64,000 nucleotides of DNA, from NCBI RefSeq assembly GCF_900107275.1, contig NZ_FNPI01000007.1:1-64000 (forward strand). Reading direction: 5' to 3'. The position numbers were made by a program, and so were the translations under genes. The stretch comes from Evansella caseinilytica (GTDB taxonomy: Bacteria; Bacillota; Bacilli; Bacillales; Salisediminibacteriaceae). Positions 34,988-43,380 of this stretch are shown in pieces. The stretch's first letter is position 1, and every line of letters starts with the position of its first letter. Below the pieces are notes generated by a model, which worked only from the letters and a program-made list of their open reading frames with translations, ran no database searches and was not told the origin of the DNA.

Positions 34988-35013
34988 TGAAACTTTTTTA
35001 CCAAAAGCACAGT
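34988..35013 (+). promoter_or_regulatory. Candidate ECF-type autoregulatory promoter
   Basis: TGAAAC followed by T-rich sequence, a 16-base spacer, then CAGT. The -35 TGAAAC and the spacing fit promoters used by ECF sigma factors of the SigW/SigM type, whose -10 is usually CGT-like. It lies 30 bases before the sigma factor start. Confidence 0.45.
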
Positions 35014-35043
35014 TTTATAAGTGACAGAAAGGAGGCCGGATGC

Positions 35044-35604
35044 ATGCTGGAAAAGGAAGAACGCGCGCTGCTCCAACAGGCCGCTGAAGGAGACGATCAG
35101 GCTTTTCACGAGATTATCAAAGCCTATCATACAACGGTGGAACGCTTCGCAAGGCAAATCGGTGTCAGAGAAGAGGATTTACAGGATGTGACACAAGAGG
35201 TGTTCATTAAAGTGTACCGGTTCATTGATAAATACACTCACGGAAAGTTTTCTACATGGCTGTACAGCGTCACCATCAATGTTGCCAAGGATTTTTTTCG
35301 CAAACAAAAGCGTGAAAAAGAAAAGTGGAAAAAAACCGTGGCCGAGAAGCCGGTGATGCATTATGAGGATGATATGCACTTGTCGGAGGACGGGGAAAGA
35401 TTGCACGACGCTCTGCTGAATCTGGACGAAAAATATAAGATCCCCATCGTTCTCTTTTATTTTCACGACGCGACGATAAAGGAAATTGCCGACATCATGC
35501 GCATGCGGGAAGCAACGGTAAAAACCCGGCTGAAGCGCGGCAAAGAGAGGCTGAAAGCATGTTTGGAGAAAGGAGGTCACTTGGATGCAAGAGGAGCGTT
35601 TTGA
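35044..35604 (+). CDS. ECF-type RNA polymerase sigma factor
   Basis: Sigma-70 family, group 4, 186 residues. Region 2 spans roughly residues 20-85 (DDLQDVTQEVFIKVYRF-like segment, then GKFSTWLYSVTINVAKDFFRKQK), and region 4 spans 125-175 with the HTH YKIPIVLFYFHDATIKEIADIMRMREATVKTRLKRGKERL. AAGGAGG lies 8 bases before the ATG at 35044; a longer frame from 34987 runs through the candidate promoter. The next gene overlaps by 20 bases and looks like its membrane anti-sigma partner. Which stress it answers cannot be read from the sequence. Confidence 0.93.
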   Translation: MLEKEERALLQQAAEGDDQAFHEIIKAYHTTVERFARQIGVREEDLQDVTQEVFIKVYRFIDKYTHGKFSTWLYSVTINVAKDFFRKQKREKEKWKKTVAEKPVMHYEDDMHLSEDGERLHDALLNLDEKYKIPIVLFYFHDATIKEIADIMRMREATVKTRLKRGKERLKACLEKGGHLDARGAF

Positions 35605-36496
35605 CAAAGCAATGCAAGAAATAAAGAGGAAATATAATGACATTCCGACAAAAACCTCTTCACAGGAAATAATCCAGGCCGTTCAGCAGGAAAAACGACA
35701 CGGAAAACGCTTTTCCTTGAAACAATTTTCTGCCGTTGCGGCTACGATCGGGGTGTTTATTATCGGCGGGATTCTTATCGGATCATTGCTTTCAGGAGGA
35801 GATGAGACGAGTCAGGAGCCCGTTGACGACCGGGGACCTGGCGGCAATGAATGGAACAGCGGTGATCCAGATAACGACGAAACCGGTATGCTGAATGTAC
35901 CGGATGATGTTGATCCTGAAGATGGGGATGGACAAAACAGAGACGAACCCGACCCTTCAACAGAACGTCCAGCCGTGATGACGAAATCGATGGTGCTGGA
36001 AGGAATGGAAGAAAGGTCGTACGACTTTGAATTATATGAAAGCGAGGCACTCGGATTTTCCACTTATCTTTTTCCCGGGATGGAGTTGGTGGTGGACACT
36101 AATGGAAATGGGACTCAGGGAGAGGAAGGTGTAGAGTCGGAAGAGGAAGTATCGGATTTTGCGGAGGAAGTGGAGTCTTTTGCTTTCAGCGATTTTTATT
36201 CCATCAGGGTGATCCGGTTGCACGTGGAAAACGAGGTGATGTGGGAAGACTGGTTATACGATACTTTTTCCCGGTATGAAGCCGAGGGATATGAGAGGTT
36301 TGTACAGGATAGACCAATGTTTGAAGGCAACATGCAGCAAGGACTGTATGGAACGAGTGATTATTGGCGTTACTACGCCGTTCTTGAGCATGACCATTGG
36401 ATGTATTTTGTGGAAGTGAATCTAAATATCGAAGCCGGAGACGGGCCATATCCAATTGCAGCACAAGTCTTTGTGGAAGAACTTAAATTTCAGTAG
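35585..36496 (+). CDS. Single-pass membrane protein, probable anti-sigma factor
   Basis: 303 residues. Residues 1-45 are cytoplasmic and basic; one membrane helix follows at about 48-70 (FSAVAATIGVFIIGGILIGSLL). A long acidic low-complexity linker (about 72-130, rich in D, G, P, N, E) leads to an outside domain of about 165 residues with many aromatic residues. Overlap with the sigma gene and this topology fit an anti-sigma factor; the cytoplasmic part is short and lacks a recognisable zinc-binding motif, so a novel sigma partner is possible. GGAGG precedes the ATG. A family C palindrome follows the stop. Confidence 0.7.
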   Translation: MQEERFDKAMQEIKRKYNDIPTKTSSQEIIQAVQQEKRHGKRFSLKQFSAVAATIGVFIIGGILIGSLLSGGDETSQEPVDDRGPGGNEWNSGDPDNDETGMLNVPDDVDPEDGDGQNRDEPDPSTERPAVMTKSMVLEGMEERSYDFELYESEALGFSTYLFPGMELVVDTNGNGTQGEEGVESEEEVSDFAEEVESFAFSDFYSIRVIRLHVENEVMWEDWLYDTFSRYEAEGYERFVQDRPMFEGNMQQGLYGTSDYWRYYAVLEHDHWMYFVEVNLNIEAGDGPYPIAAQVFVEELKFQ

Positions 36497-36507
36497 ACAC
36501 ATTTTTG

Positions 36508-36553
36508 TCACGGACCTGGGGTGTGAACAAAAGTTCACACCCCAGGTCCGTGA
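36508..36553. repeat. Family C palindrome, copy 1
   Basis: Perfect 21-base arms (TCACGGACCTGGGGTGTGAA... and its complement) around an AAAA loop, followed by TTTTTT. It lies between convergent genes and can act as a two-way terminator. Near-identical copies are at 39681 and 44401. Confidence 0.9.
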
Positions 36554-36572
36554 ATTTTTTGTGAAGTTCTTC

Positions 36573-37352
36573 TCAGATGGTTTGTTTTAGTTTATGATAA
36601 AAGAGCGCCAGCCAAAGGAAAGTGACGATGATGCCGCCGGCAAACAGTATCGGCCAATGCCCAATCATCCCGTATGCACTCATCTTCCCGGCGGCAGCTA
36701 CGTATATCGCCTCTGCACCCCATGTCACCGGAATGGCGTAGGCGGCCATCGTCCACCTGGAATCAAAGAGGTAACTTAGTATCGGCGCCAATAACAAGAG
36801 CGATATCAGCTTGGAATACGCCATGCCTTCCACTTTGTTTTTCGCGAACGCTGCTAAATACATTGTAATCAGCGGGCCGATGAATGAAATAAGCGCCAGT
36901 GAAAGAGATAACGCTCCCCACCTGACCGGTTCACCGGCAAAAAAGATACCCGCCATTAGCAAAGATACGGCAAAGCCGATTACTGACGGCAATGTGACGC
37001 GATAAAACAAGTACCCCCATTTTTTTAGCGGCGTTATTTCCATGTAGCTAAAAATACCGTCATCCATTTCATCCAATAATAAAAACCCGGTAACCATGCC
37101 GATCATCAACGGTGTCATCAGCAAAATAACGGCGATGATGAACAGCCGGTGATTCAGCAGCCGAAAGTCGCCAAAGGAAGCCAATTGACCATCCACAAGC
37201 GCCAATCCGAATTCCACCAACAGCACCATAAAAACCGGCACGAGTAAAACGAGCAGCATAAGCGGATCTCTAAGGATGTTCTTCAGATCGCCTGTTAAAA
37301 ATACAGAAAGTTCTTGTTTTTTCCATTTATTTACACTCAATTTCCTGTTCAT
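36573..37352 (-). CDS. ABC-2 type permease subunit
   Basis: Membrane protein of 259 residues with about six helices (first near residues 30-50, LMLLVLLVPVFMVLLVEFGLAL). The DEMDDGIFSYMEITPLKKW loop after helix 3 is typical of ABC-2 permeases. Its ATG overlaps the stop of the preceding permease gene by 4 bases, so the two form a pair served by the ATPase at 38083. Last gene of a four-gene TetR-led operon. The substrate is unknown. Confidence 0.82.
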   Translation of the reverse strand: MNRKLSVNKWKKQELSVFLTGDLKNILRDPLMLLVLLVPVFMVLLVEFGLALVDGQLASFGDFRLLNHRLFIIAVILLMTPLMIGMVTGFLLLDEMDDGIFSYMEITPLKKWGYLFYRVTLPSVIGFAVSLLMAGIFFAGEPVRWGALSLSLALISFIGPLITMYLAAFAKNKVEGMAYSKLISLLLLAPILSYLFDSRWTMAAYAIPVTWGAEAIYVAAAGKMSAYGMIGHWPILFAGGIIVTFLWLALFYHKLKQTI

Positions 37353-38086
37353 ACCGATATCTCCTTGTGCTCTCCAGTGTTTGACAAAATATACCGGTTA
37401 AAGCGGATATAAGCAATATAAAAACCGACTGCCCCCCAGAGTGCCAACAGTCCTGTATGGACAATGATGGTTGTCCCTCCTGCCGGAAACGAAAGCAAAC
37501 CGTTGCCCCCGCTCATCGCACCATCCAACAAGTATAAAGCGGAATAACTGGGCATCACCTCAAGAAACTTCCACGGCAGCCAGCCAATGTAGTTCAAAAT
37601 CGGGATATACAGCAGCAGCATTAAAACGATCGCCCGGAACATAAAATGATTTAATGACGGCGAGTCGACGGAAATGGCAAGACCTGCCGCCGTGAAAAAC
37701 AAACTGCACAACAACACCCCCAACGTCAAATGAAGCAGGGAAACGGACATGCCAAGCGCAGTGTAAACAATCAGCACACTCGTAATCCAAGCAATGATGA
37801 ATAAGGAAATCATTTTCGACAGCAAAAACGGCAGCAGCTTTATCGGCGTTATAAACAAATATTGCAACAGCTGCTGATTTCTTTCCAGCATGATGATGGT
37901 TCCGATGAAAAAAAATCCGAGTGTTCCGGGATCGGTAAAAATAATCAGTGTACTCCAAAATCCCCGATACTCCAACGGAATCAGCAGCAAGATCAAAATA
38001 TAAACAAACGTGACAAACGCATAGACATAATAAAAACCATGCCTGAATTGAAACAACACGTCCTGCTTCAATAATTGTTTCATCAT
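37349..38086 (-). CDS. ABC-2 type permease subunit
   Basis: Membrane protein of 245 residues, about six helices, with the ERNQQLLQYLFITPIKLLPFLLSKM loop typical of ABC-2 permeases. It overlaps the ATPase gene upstream and the second permease downstream by 4 bases each. Weak similarity in layout to the following permease suggests that the two form the heterodimeric membrane part of one exporter. Confidence 0.82.
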   Translation of the reverse strand: MMKQLLKQDVLFQFRHGFYYVYAFVTFVYILILLLIPLEYRGFWSTLIIFTDPGTLGFFFIGTIIMLERNQQLLQYLFITPIKLLPFLLSKMISLFIIAWITSVLIVYTALGMSVSLLHLTLGVLLCSLFFTAAGLAISVDSPSLNHFMFRAIVLMLLLYIPILNYIGWLPWKFLEVMPSYSALYLLDGAMSGGNGLLSFPAGGTTIIVHTGLLALWGAVGFYIAYIRFNRYILSNTGEHKEISV

Positions 38087-38937
38087 TGAAGTGTCCTCCC
38101 TGTTACCTCGATAAACAAATCCTCCAGGCTTTTTTCCACCGTATGCATTTGCACGATCTGATCAAGCTCCAAAACCCGGCGAAATCGTTGATTACCGTTC
38201 AACTGTTTCAGTGGAAAACTGTCCTGTTTTTTCTCGCCGTCTTCATAAAAGGTCACCGCCACGGCTTTTTCGCTGTGCTTTAGCATCAATTCCTTCGGCG
38301 AGTCGATTAATTTTATTTCTCCATCCACAATAAATGCCACGCGGTCACAGTGCTGCTCAGCAACATGCATATTGTGAGTATTGATGATAATCGTTTTTCC
38401 TTCACACTTCTTTTCCTCGATCAGCTCCATTACTTTTTTCACATTGAGCGGATCCAGTCCCGACGTTGGTTCATCAAGAAAAACAAGCTCTGGGTCATGC
38501 AAAAATGCCCGGCAAATATTCAAGCGCATCTTCATTCCTTTGGAAAACTCAGATACCCGCATATGTTTTGCTTCTTCAAGCCCGACGGCAGCCAACAGCT
38601 TCTCTGGGGGGAGCGTTGGCTTTTCGTAAAAGGAGCCGAAGAACGCCAGATTTTCCAACGCGGTGAATTTTTGATAGAAATTGGGCGTTTCAAAGGCAAC
38701 CCCAAGCTTCTGATAAAACTGACCATCGGTTTTATTTACGTATTGGTTTAACACTTGCACACGTCCTTCATATCCTTTCAGGACGCCAATAAGTATTTTT
38801 TGCAACGTGCTTTTGCCTGCCCCGGACGGGCCGAGGACGCCGAAAATTTCTCCTTTGGCTATGGAAAGCTGAATGTTTTTCAACGTCGGCTCCTTCGTCT
38901 TCGGATAAGAAAAATACAGATTTTCTGCCTGAATCAT
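38083..38937 (-). CDS. ABC transporter ATP-binding protein
   Basis: About 284 residues. Walker A GVLGPSGAGKST, signature EFSKGMKMRLNICRAFL, Walker B ELVFLDEPTSGLDP, then a C-terminal extension of about 70 residues of the CcmA/DRA-type. The ATG at 38937 has GGAAGGG 8 bases upstream; in-frame starts at 38946 and 38943 touch that site. It follows the TetR gene and drives the two permeases downstream. An export role is usual for this class. Confidence 0.9.
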   Translation of the reverse strand: MIQAENLYFSYPKTKEPTLKNIQLSIAKGEIFGVLGPSGAGKSTLQKILIGVLKGYEGRVQVLNQYVNKTDGQFYQKLGVAFETPNFYQKFTALENLAFFGSFYEKPTLPPEKLLAAVGLEEAKHMRVSEFSKGMKMRLNICRAFLHDPELVFLDEPTSGLDPLNVKKVMELIEEKKCEGKTIIINTHNMHVAEQHCDRVAFIVDGEIKLIDSPKELMLKHSEKAVAVTFYEDGEKKQDSFPLKQLNGNQRFRRVLELDQIVQMHTVEKSLEDLFIEVTGRTLQ

Positions 38938-38942
38938 CGTCA

Positions 38943-39554
38943 TCACCCTTCCTTAAACATTCGGCTTGCCAGCGATTCTATCAGCAACTGTAAGCTCTCA
39001 TCAAAGATGTTTTCCCCTATTTCGCGTTTATGGGCTGTCAGGATGAACAGCATTCGCAGCGCTGCGGTGATAACACCCGGAGACAGTGTCGAGTCAATAA
39101 CTTTCTCTTCCCGCCATTGCTGAAACAGCGGGGCGAACACGGACGCATCGCTCGTAATGTGATTCTCAATGAGTTCGGCAGGCAGCTTGCGAACCAATGC
39201 TTCATATTCATCCAAAAAGTACATGCGCTGAATCACCGGATATTTTTCAACCAGCTGAAAAGCATGAATAATGATCTTTGCGAACTGCGCGGCATTCATT
39301 TTAGAAATACCGTTGAATTCCTTCATCAGCTCGGCTTTTATTTCGATTTCATCTAATTCAAGAATGGCAAAATACAAATGCTCTTTTGAATCGAAAAACT
39401 TATAAAAAGAGCCTTGTGCGATTCCGCATTCGTCCGTGAGATCTTTAATGCTCGTTTTTTTTAGACCGAATGCTCCGAACTTCCTCCTCGCAACTTCGAT
39501 TAATTTTTCTCTGATTTTTTCCATTTCCTCCTTATGAAAACCTCGTGGCGCCAT
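38943..39554 (-). CDS. TetR-family transcriptional regulator
   Basis: Dimeric repressor of 203 residues. The N-terminal helix-turn-helix is at about residues 12-58 (IEVARRKFGAFGLKKTSIKDLTDECGIAQGSFYKFF). The C-terminal ligand domain has no recognisable ligand. It heads the operon with the ABC exporter, which it probably represses until a substrate is bound. AGGAGG precedes the ATG. An inverted repeat at 39606-39632 is a candidate operator. Confidence 0.92.
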   Translation of the reverse strand: MAPRGFHKEEMEKIREKLIEVARRKFGAFGLKKTSIKDLTDECGIAQGSFYKFFDSKEHLYFAILELDEIEIKAELMKEFNGISKMNAAQFAKIIIHAFQLVEKYPVIQRMYFLDEYEALVRKLPAELIENHITSDASVFAPLFQQWREEKVIDSTLSPGVITAALRMLFILTAHKREIGENIFDESLQLLIESLASRMFKEG

Positions 39555-39605
39555 CGGTAATTCCTCCTGTTCTTATAGCAAAATGCAATCATTCGTGCAC
39601 TTGCG

Positions 39606-39632
39606 TGTGAATTTATTTATTTTTTATTCACA
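39606..39632 (-). promoter_or_regulatory. Candidate TetR operator
   Basis: TGTGAAT and ATTCACA form an inverted repeat with a 13-base AT-rich spacer, about 52 bases upstream of the TetR gene start. Position and symmetry fit an autorepression site; no biochemical link is known. Confidence 0.4.
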
Positions 39633-39680
39633 TGTTCATTTTAAGCAACAAATCACCACAAAGTCAACATCCTTCACATT

Positions 39681-39734
39681 TTTGTCACGGACCTGGGGTG
39701 TGAACTTTTGTTCACACCCCAGGTCCGTGACAAA
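39681..39734. repeat. Family C palindrome, copy 2
   Basis: The longest copy: perfect 25-base arms (TTTGTCACGGACCTGGGG... and complement) around TTTT. Unlike the other two, it lies between divergent genes (TetR leftward, amidohydrolase rightward), where a terminator has no obvious use. Confidence 0.9.
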
Positions 39735-39812
39735 TTCTTTAACATAAACGTAGTATAAAAAAATTTAAAATAGTATAATAAATGTAAATTCACTGGAGAG
39801 AGGGAAGACACA

Positions 39813-41051
39813 TTGACCAAATTGCTAGAATCATTGTTTGACAGATTGGATGAATTGTATCCTGAAATGGTTCAGCTTCGCCGGCATTTTCACGAAAACC
39901 CGGAGCTGTCCTTTCAAGAAGTGGAAACGCCCGCAACAATAGCATCCTACTTGAACGAGCTAGGCATTGAATATCAGGAAAACGTAGGCGGCCAGGGAGT
40001 TGTCGGAACGATTCGCGGCGCTTTCCCGGGGAAGACGGTTGCTCTTCGCGCCGATTTTGACGCTCTGCCAATCCAGGAGGAAAACGACATCGACTACAAA
40101 TCGAAAAACCCCGGTGTCATGCATGCATGCGGTCATGATGCACACACCGCGACGTTGCTTGTATTAGCAAAAGCATTGCAGGAAAGAAAGGCAGAGCTGC
40201 ACGGCAATATCGTTCTCATTTTTCAATTTGCCGAGGAACTGTCTCCTGGCGGGGCAAAACCAATGATTGAAGCCGGCTGCCTGGACGGCGTTGATGTTGT
40301 TTTCGGAACACATGTATGGGCAACCCTTCCAGTGGGAAAAGTGGGATATTGCTCCGGACCGGCAATGGCTGCTGCCGACGGCTTTGACGTGACCGTTATC
40401 GGTAAAGGAGGGCACGGTGCGGCGCCTCATGAAACCATAGATTCGCTCGTCGTCGCTTCAACCCTCGTTACAAATATGCAGCAAATTGTTAGCCGCAATG
40501 TTGATCCACTGAAGTCGGCCGTTGTCAGCGTCGGCTCCTTCCATGCCGGTGAAGCGTTTAACGTTATCTCAGATACTGCAACCCTTCGCGGAACTGTCCG
40601 CACATTTGATTCGGACGTGCAAGATAGCATTATGGAAAAACTCGAACGTTATATAGCAGGAACTTGTGAGGCAGCCGGAGCCACGTATGAATATTACTAT
40701 CATAAAGGGTACCCGGCACTTATCAACCATGAAGAAGAAACTGAACATGTCGTGGAAAGCGCCCGCTGCGTTGTCGGAGAGGAAAACGTCGTGAAGCTGG
40801 ATCCTGTCATGGGAGGAGAGGATTTCGCCTACTACTTGCAGCACCGTCCTGGAACCTTTTTCTTTACCGGAGCTGGAAATGCAGAAAAAGGCATCGTCTA
40901 TCCTCACCATCATCCGAAGTTCAATATCGATGAGCAAGCGATGCTGATAGCAGGAAAAGTAATGGCAAAAGCAACATGCGATTACCTTGTGCAATCATCA
41001 GCTCAAACGCCGGAAAACACAGTAAGTGTCAGTTCAAAAAGGAGGACATAA
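39813..41051 (+). CDS. M20-family amidohydrolase (peptidase M20D)
   Basis: Zinc/manganese-dependent amidohydrolase of 412 residues, similar to N-acyl amino acid or indole-acetyl hydrolases such as YxeP. Visible are RRHFHENPELSFQE at the start, the metal site ACGHDAHTATLL, the catalytic EELSPGGAKPM, the dimerisation domain with GKGGHGAAPHETIDS, and a final MGGEDFAYYLQHRPG. The start is a TTG with GAGAGGGA upstream. The last several codons and the stop lie inside repeat B copy 2, so the C-terminal tail after AQTPENTVSV is repeat-derived. Substrate is unknown. Confidence 0.92.
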   Translation: MTKLLESLFDRLDELYPEMVQLRRHFHENPELSFQEVETPATIASYLNELGIEYQENVGGQGVVGTIRGAFPGKTVALRADFDALPIQEENDIDYKSKNPGVMHACGHDAHTATLLVLAKALQERKAELHGNIVLIFQFAEELSPGGAKPMIEAGCLDGVDVVFGTHVWATLPVGKVGYCSGPAMAAADGFDVTVIGKGGHGAAPHETIDSLVVASTLVTNMQQIVSRNVDPLKSAVVSVGSFHAGEAFNVISDTATLRGTVRTFDSDVQDSIMEKLERYIAGTCEAAGATYEYYYHKGYPALINHEEETEHVVESARCVVGEENVVKLDPVMGGEDFAYYLQHRPGTFFFTGAGNAEKGIVYPHHHPKFNIDEQAMLIAGKVMAKATCDYLVQSSAQTPENTVSVSSKRRT

Positions 41052-41163
41052 CAGTCGAGGCGACGCAGGATCGAGCAGGGCAGCATACTCAGCACGTACG
41101 TGAGCAGCACAGTGACAAGGCAATGATGAGATTCGCAGGCGCTGTTTCCTGCACTTATTGAAT
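41032..41163. repeat. Dispersed repeat family B, copy 2
   Basis: A 132-base element from GTTCAAAAAGGAGGACA to CACTTATTGAAT, co-linear with 2594-2737. It begins inside the amidohydrolase gene and provides the codons SSKRRT and the TAA. The right end TTATTGAAT has drifted from TTTTTGAAC, so the terminal pairing is weaker than in copy 1. Confidence 0.8.
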
Positions 41164-41184
41164 ATCCCCATCCCCCTTACTGTA

Positions 41185-41440
41185 AAATTGCGGCTCTTCG
41201 CTATTTGGTGTGAGAATAGCGAAAAAAACATAGTCGATTTGATATGGAGCCTCTGCGGGCATGACACACTAGCAAAGCCACAAGTATCATGGGATATTGG
41301 CTTTCGCTATTCATGCTATCATGCCCGCCACTCCACATAAAATCTCCAAGTCTATTCTTATTTATAAAAAAGATGGTGTTCCTCATGTCAAATTGAAAGT
41401 AGCCAGCATAGTGGAGAACAAACAAAAAAAAGTTGAATAA
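41185..41440. mobile_element. Possible insertion-sequence end remnant
   Basis: GGCTCTTCGCTATTTGGTGT resembles the terminal repeats of ISL3-family elements. Downstream, GCGGGCATGA (41257) pairs with TCATGCCCGC (41320) about 60 bases later. Short partial frames are present but no transposase is recognisable. The family link is from memory of terminal-repeat style and is weak. Confidence 0.3.
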
Positions 41441-41990
41441 GTCTAATGGTTGTCTCTATCTGTAAAAAGTGAATCGGCACGTTAAATTGTTGCTTTTTAA
41501 CGCTAATTGATATGTTATTTTGAACTTTGTACCTCTGCATCGAACCCGTTAATATAAAATGAACCCAATTTTTCCATCACCATCAAGCCGCTTTATCCAG
41601 ACTTGCCATGAAACAGGAACCAGAACCCTTTCCTTTGCAAAATTTAGTCAAGCCTCTTTGCAGGAACCCCAATAACAATTTTGCTTAAACCCGGCAGCTC
41701 CTGCTCCCTTCCTCCGTGTCTGCTGCTTTTTTTTATCCTTAGCTAAAAGCTGCCTTCCTATCAGCCCATGTCTAAAAACGGGCTTTCTCATTTAAAAAAT
41801 CTCTGTAAAACACCATAAACAGATAATGAAATAAAACCATTTCCTTTTTCCTTTCTACTACTACACCATTTTCCTCCGTAACAACTGCCAATCCCCCACC
41901 CAACACATGATCACACCGCTCTCCCCCCTGTCTTTCCATCATCATGATAGTTCATTTTTACAAAAGAAAGCTGTTTTCTCTTTATTTTTC
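41441..41990. other. Long intergenic region without a supported gene
   Basis: About 550 bases with no frame that has a start site and protein-like composition. On the minus strand, broken frames (including a short one ending near 41525) may be remains of a gene. Nothing in it can be named. Confidence 0.4.
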
Positions 41991-42020
41991 TTGACGCGCA
42001 ACGTAAAAAAAATGTATACT
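41991..42020 (+). promoter_or_regulatory. Sigma-A promoter of the GntR/ABC operon
   Basis: TTGACG (41991-41996), an 18-base spacer, and TATACT (42015-42020). Confidence 0.6.
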
Positions 42021-42024
42021 CCTC

Positions 42025-42047
42025 GTGTACTATTCCATGTAATACAC
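42025..42047 (+). promoter_or_regulatory. Candidate GntR (YtrA-type) operator
   Basis: GTGTA...TACAC inverted repeat with ACTATT/AATA inner symmetry lies at the expected transcription start, 5 bases after the -10. YtrA-type regulators repress their own operon from such a position. Confidence 0.5.
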
Positions 42048-42119
42048 TCGATACAAGAATAAGTTCCATCCATTTTCAGGCTTATGCTTTTTTATTTGAT
42101 AAAAAAAGGTGGTGAGGCC

Positions 42120-42515
42120 GTGTATTTTAACATTGATCCGAAAAAAAACATCCCTTTGTATGAACAAATCATTCATCAAGTGAAGGAAATGTGCGCAAAA
42201 GGGATACTGAAACCGAACGAAAAGCTGCCGTCAGTTCGTGAGCTGTCATCACAGATTGTCATTAATCCAAACACAGTCAGTAAAGCATATCAAGAGCTGG
42301 AACGCCAAGGAGTCATCATCACCATTCGCGGGCGGGGAACGTTTATTTCAGAGGATTTCGATCAAACCTATGATCCAAGGCTGGTGGAAAAATTAAGGCA
42401 GTCATTAAAGCAAGTCATTATTGACAGTCATTACGCAGGGATCTCGAGAGAAGAATTAATACAGTGGCTTGAAGATGTCTACAATGAGATAAGGGGGGAT
42501 ACTAGTGAGAGTTAA
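42120..42515 (+). CDS. GntR-family regulator, YtrA subfamily
   Basis: About 131 residues: winged helix at 10-75 (PLYEQIIHQVKEMCAKGILKPNEKLPSVRELSSQI, then NPNTVSKAYQELERQGVI and RGRGTFIS), with a short C-terminal helix tail that defines the YtrA group. The start is a GTG at 42120 preceded by AAAGGTGGTGAGG; an in-frame ATG at 42084 lies before that site. It overlaps the ATPase gene by 11 bases and is expected to repress the operon; such systems often answer cell-wall antibiotics. Confidence 0.9.
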   Translation: MYFNIDPKKNIPLYEQIIHQVKEMCAKGILKPNEKLPSVRELSSQIVINPNTVSKAYQELERQGVIITIRGRGTFISEDFDQTYDPRLVEKLRQSLKQVIIDSHYAGISREELIQWLEDVYNEIRGDTSES

Positions 42516-43380
42516 GCATCTGTCAAAGAAAATTCATCAAAAAGAAATTTTGTCCGACATCGACTTTGAAGTAAAATCGGGAAGCATCGTCGGCATCATC
42601 GGCAGAAACGGTGCAGGCAAAACGACTCTCCTCCGCACGATGACCGGCATTCTGAATCCGACAAAAGGGGATGTCCTCTTAGAGGAAGAAAGCATCTTTA
42701 AGAATCCGAAATTAAAGGAATATATCATCTTTGTTCCCGATTCCTCCGAAGCGCTGAAATCCTACAGCACCGCTGAAATCCTGACCATATATAAAAGCAT
42801 TTATCCGCGCTTTGACGAAAAATATTTTCATGAACTGATGGAACGCTTTTCTTTAACCTCAGTGGATAAAATAGAGAAATATTCCAAGGGCATGAAAGCA
42901 CTTTTTTCCCTTGTCATCGCCTTTTCGACACGGGCCAAATATGTTATATTGGACGAACCTACGGATGGCCTGGATGTGATTGCCAAAAAACAAATATTGA
43001 AGATTCTTGTTGAGGAAGTGGCTGTTCACGATGTGTCAATCATCATCTCTTCCCACCGCCTGGACGAATTGGAATTCATGGCCAATGACATCGTCCTTAT
43101 TCGCAACGGCAAAGTGGACGGGCACTATGAACTGGATACGATGAAAGGCTTGTATAAAAAAGCTCAGGTCGTATTTCAGGAGTACATGCCGGAAGTATTT
43201 AAAAACCACGTTACCGTCCTTAATCAAACAGGCAGAGTATACACCGTCATCATCGACATGAATGATAAGAAGATGGAGGAACTGCTCAAACAGCATCAGC
43301 CGCTGCTATATGAAGAGCTGCCGATTTCCTTGGAAGATGTATTTGTTGCTAAGCTGGGAGGTGATGAGTTTGTTTCATAA
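42505..43380 (+). CDS. ABC transporter ATP-binding protein, YtrB-like
   Basis: About 291 residues. Walker A GIIGRNGAGKTT, signature KYSKGMKALFSLVIAF (a divergent form usual in this group), Walker B YVILDEPTDGLD. The start is a GTG with AAGGGGGG 6 bases upstream. It lies between the GntR gene and the permease gene, overlapping both slightly. The C-terminal 80 residues after the ATPase core are a typical extension. Confidence 0.9.
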   Translation: MRVKHLSKKIHQKEILSDIDFEVKSGSIVGIIGRNGAGKTTLLRTMTGILNPTKGDVLLEEESIFKNPKLKEYIIFVPDSSEALKSYSTAEILTIYKSIYPRFDEKYFHELMERFSLTSVDKIEKYSKGMKALFSLVIAFSTRAKYVILDEPTDGLDVIAKKQILKILVEEVAVHDVSIIISSHRLDELEFMANDIVLIRNGKVDGHYELDTMKGLYKKAQVVFQEYMPEVFKNHVTVLNQTGRVYTVIIDMNDKKMEELLKQHQPLLYEELPISLEDVFVAKLGGDEFVS

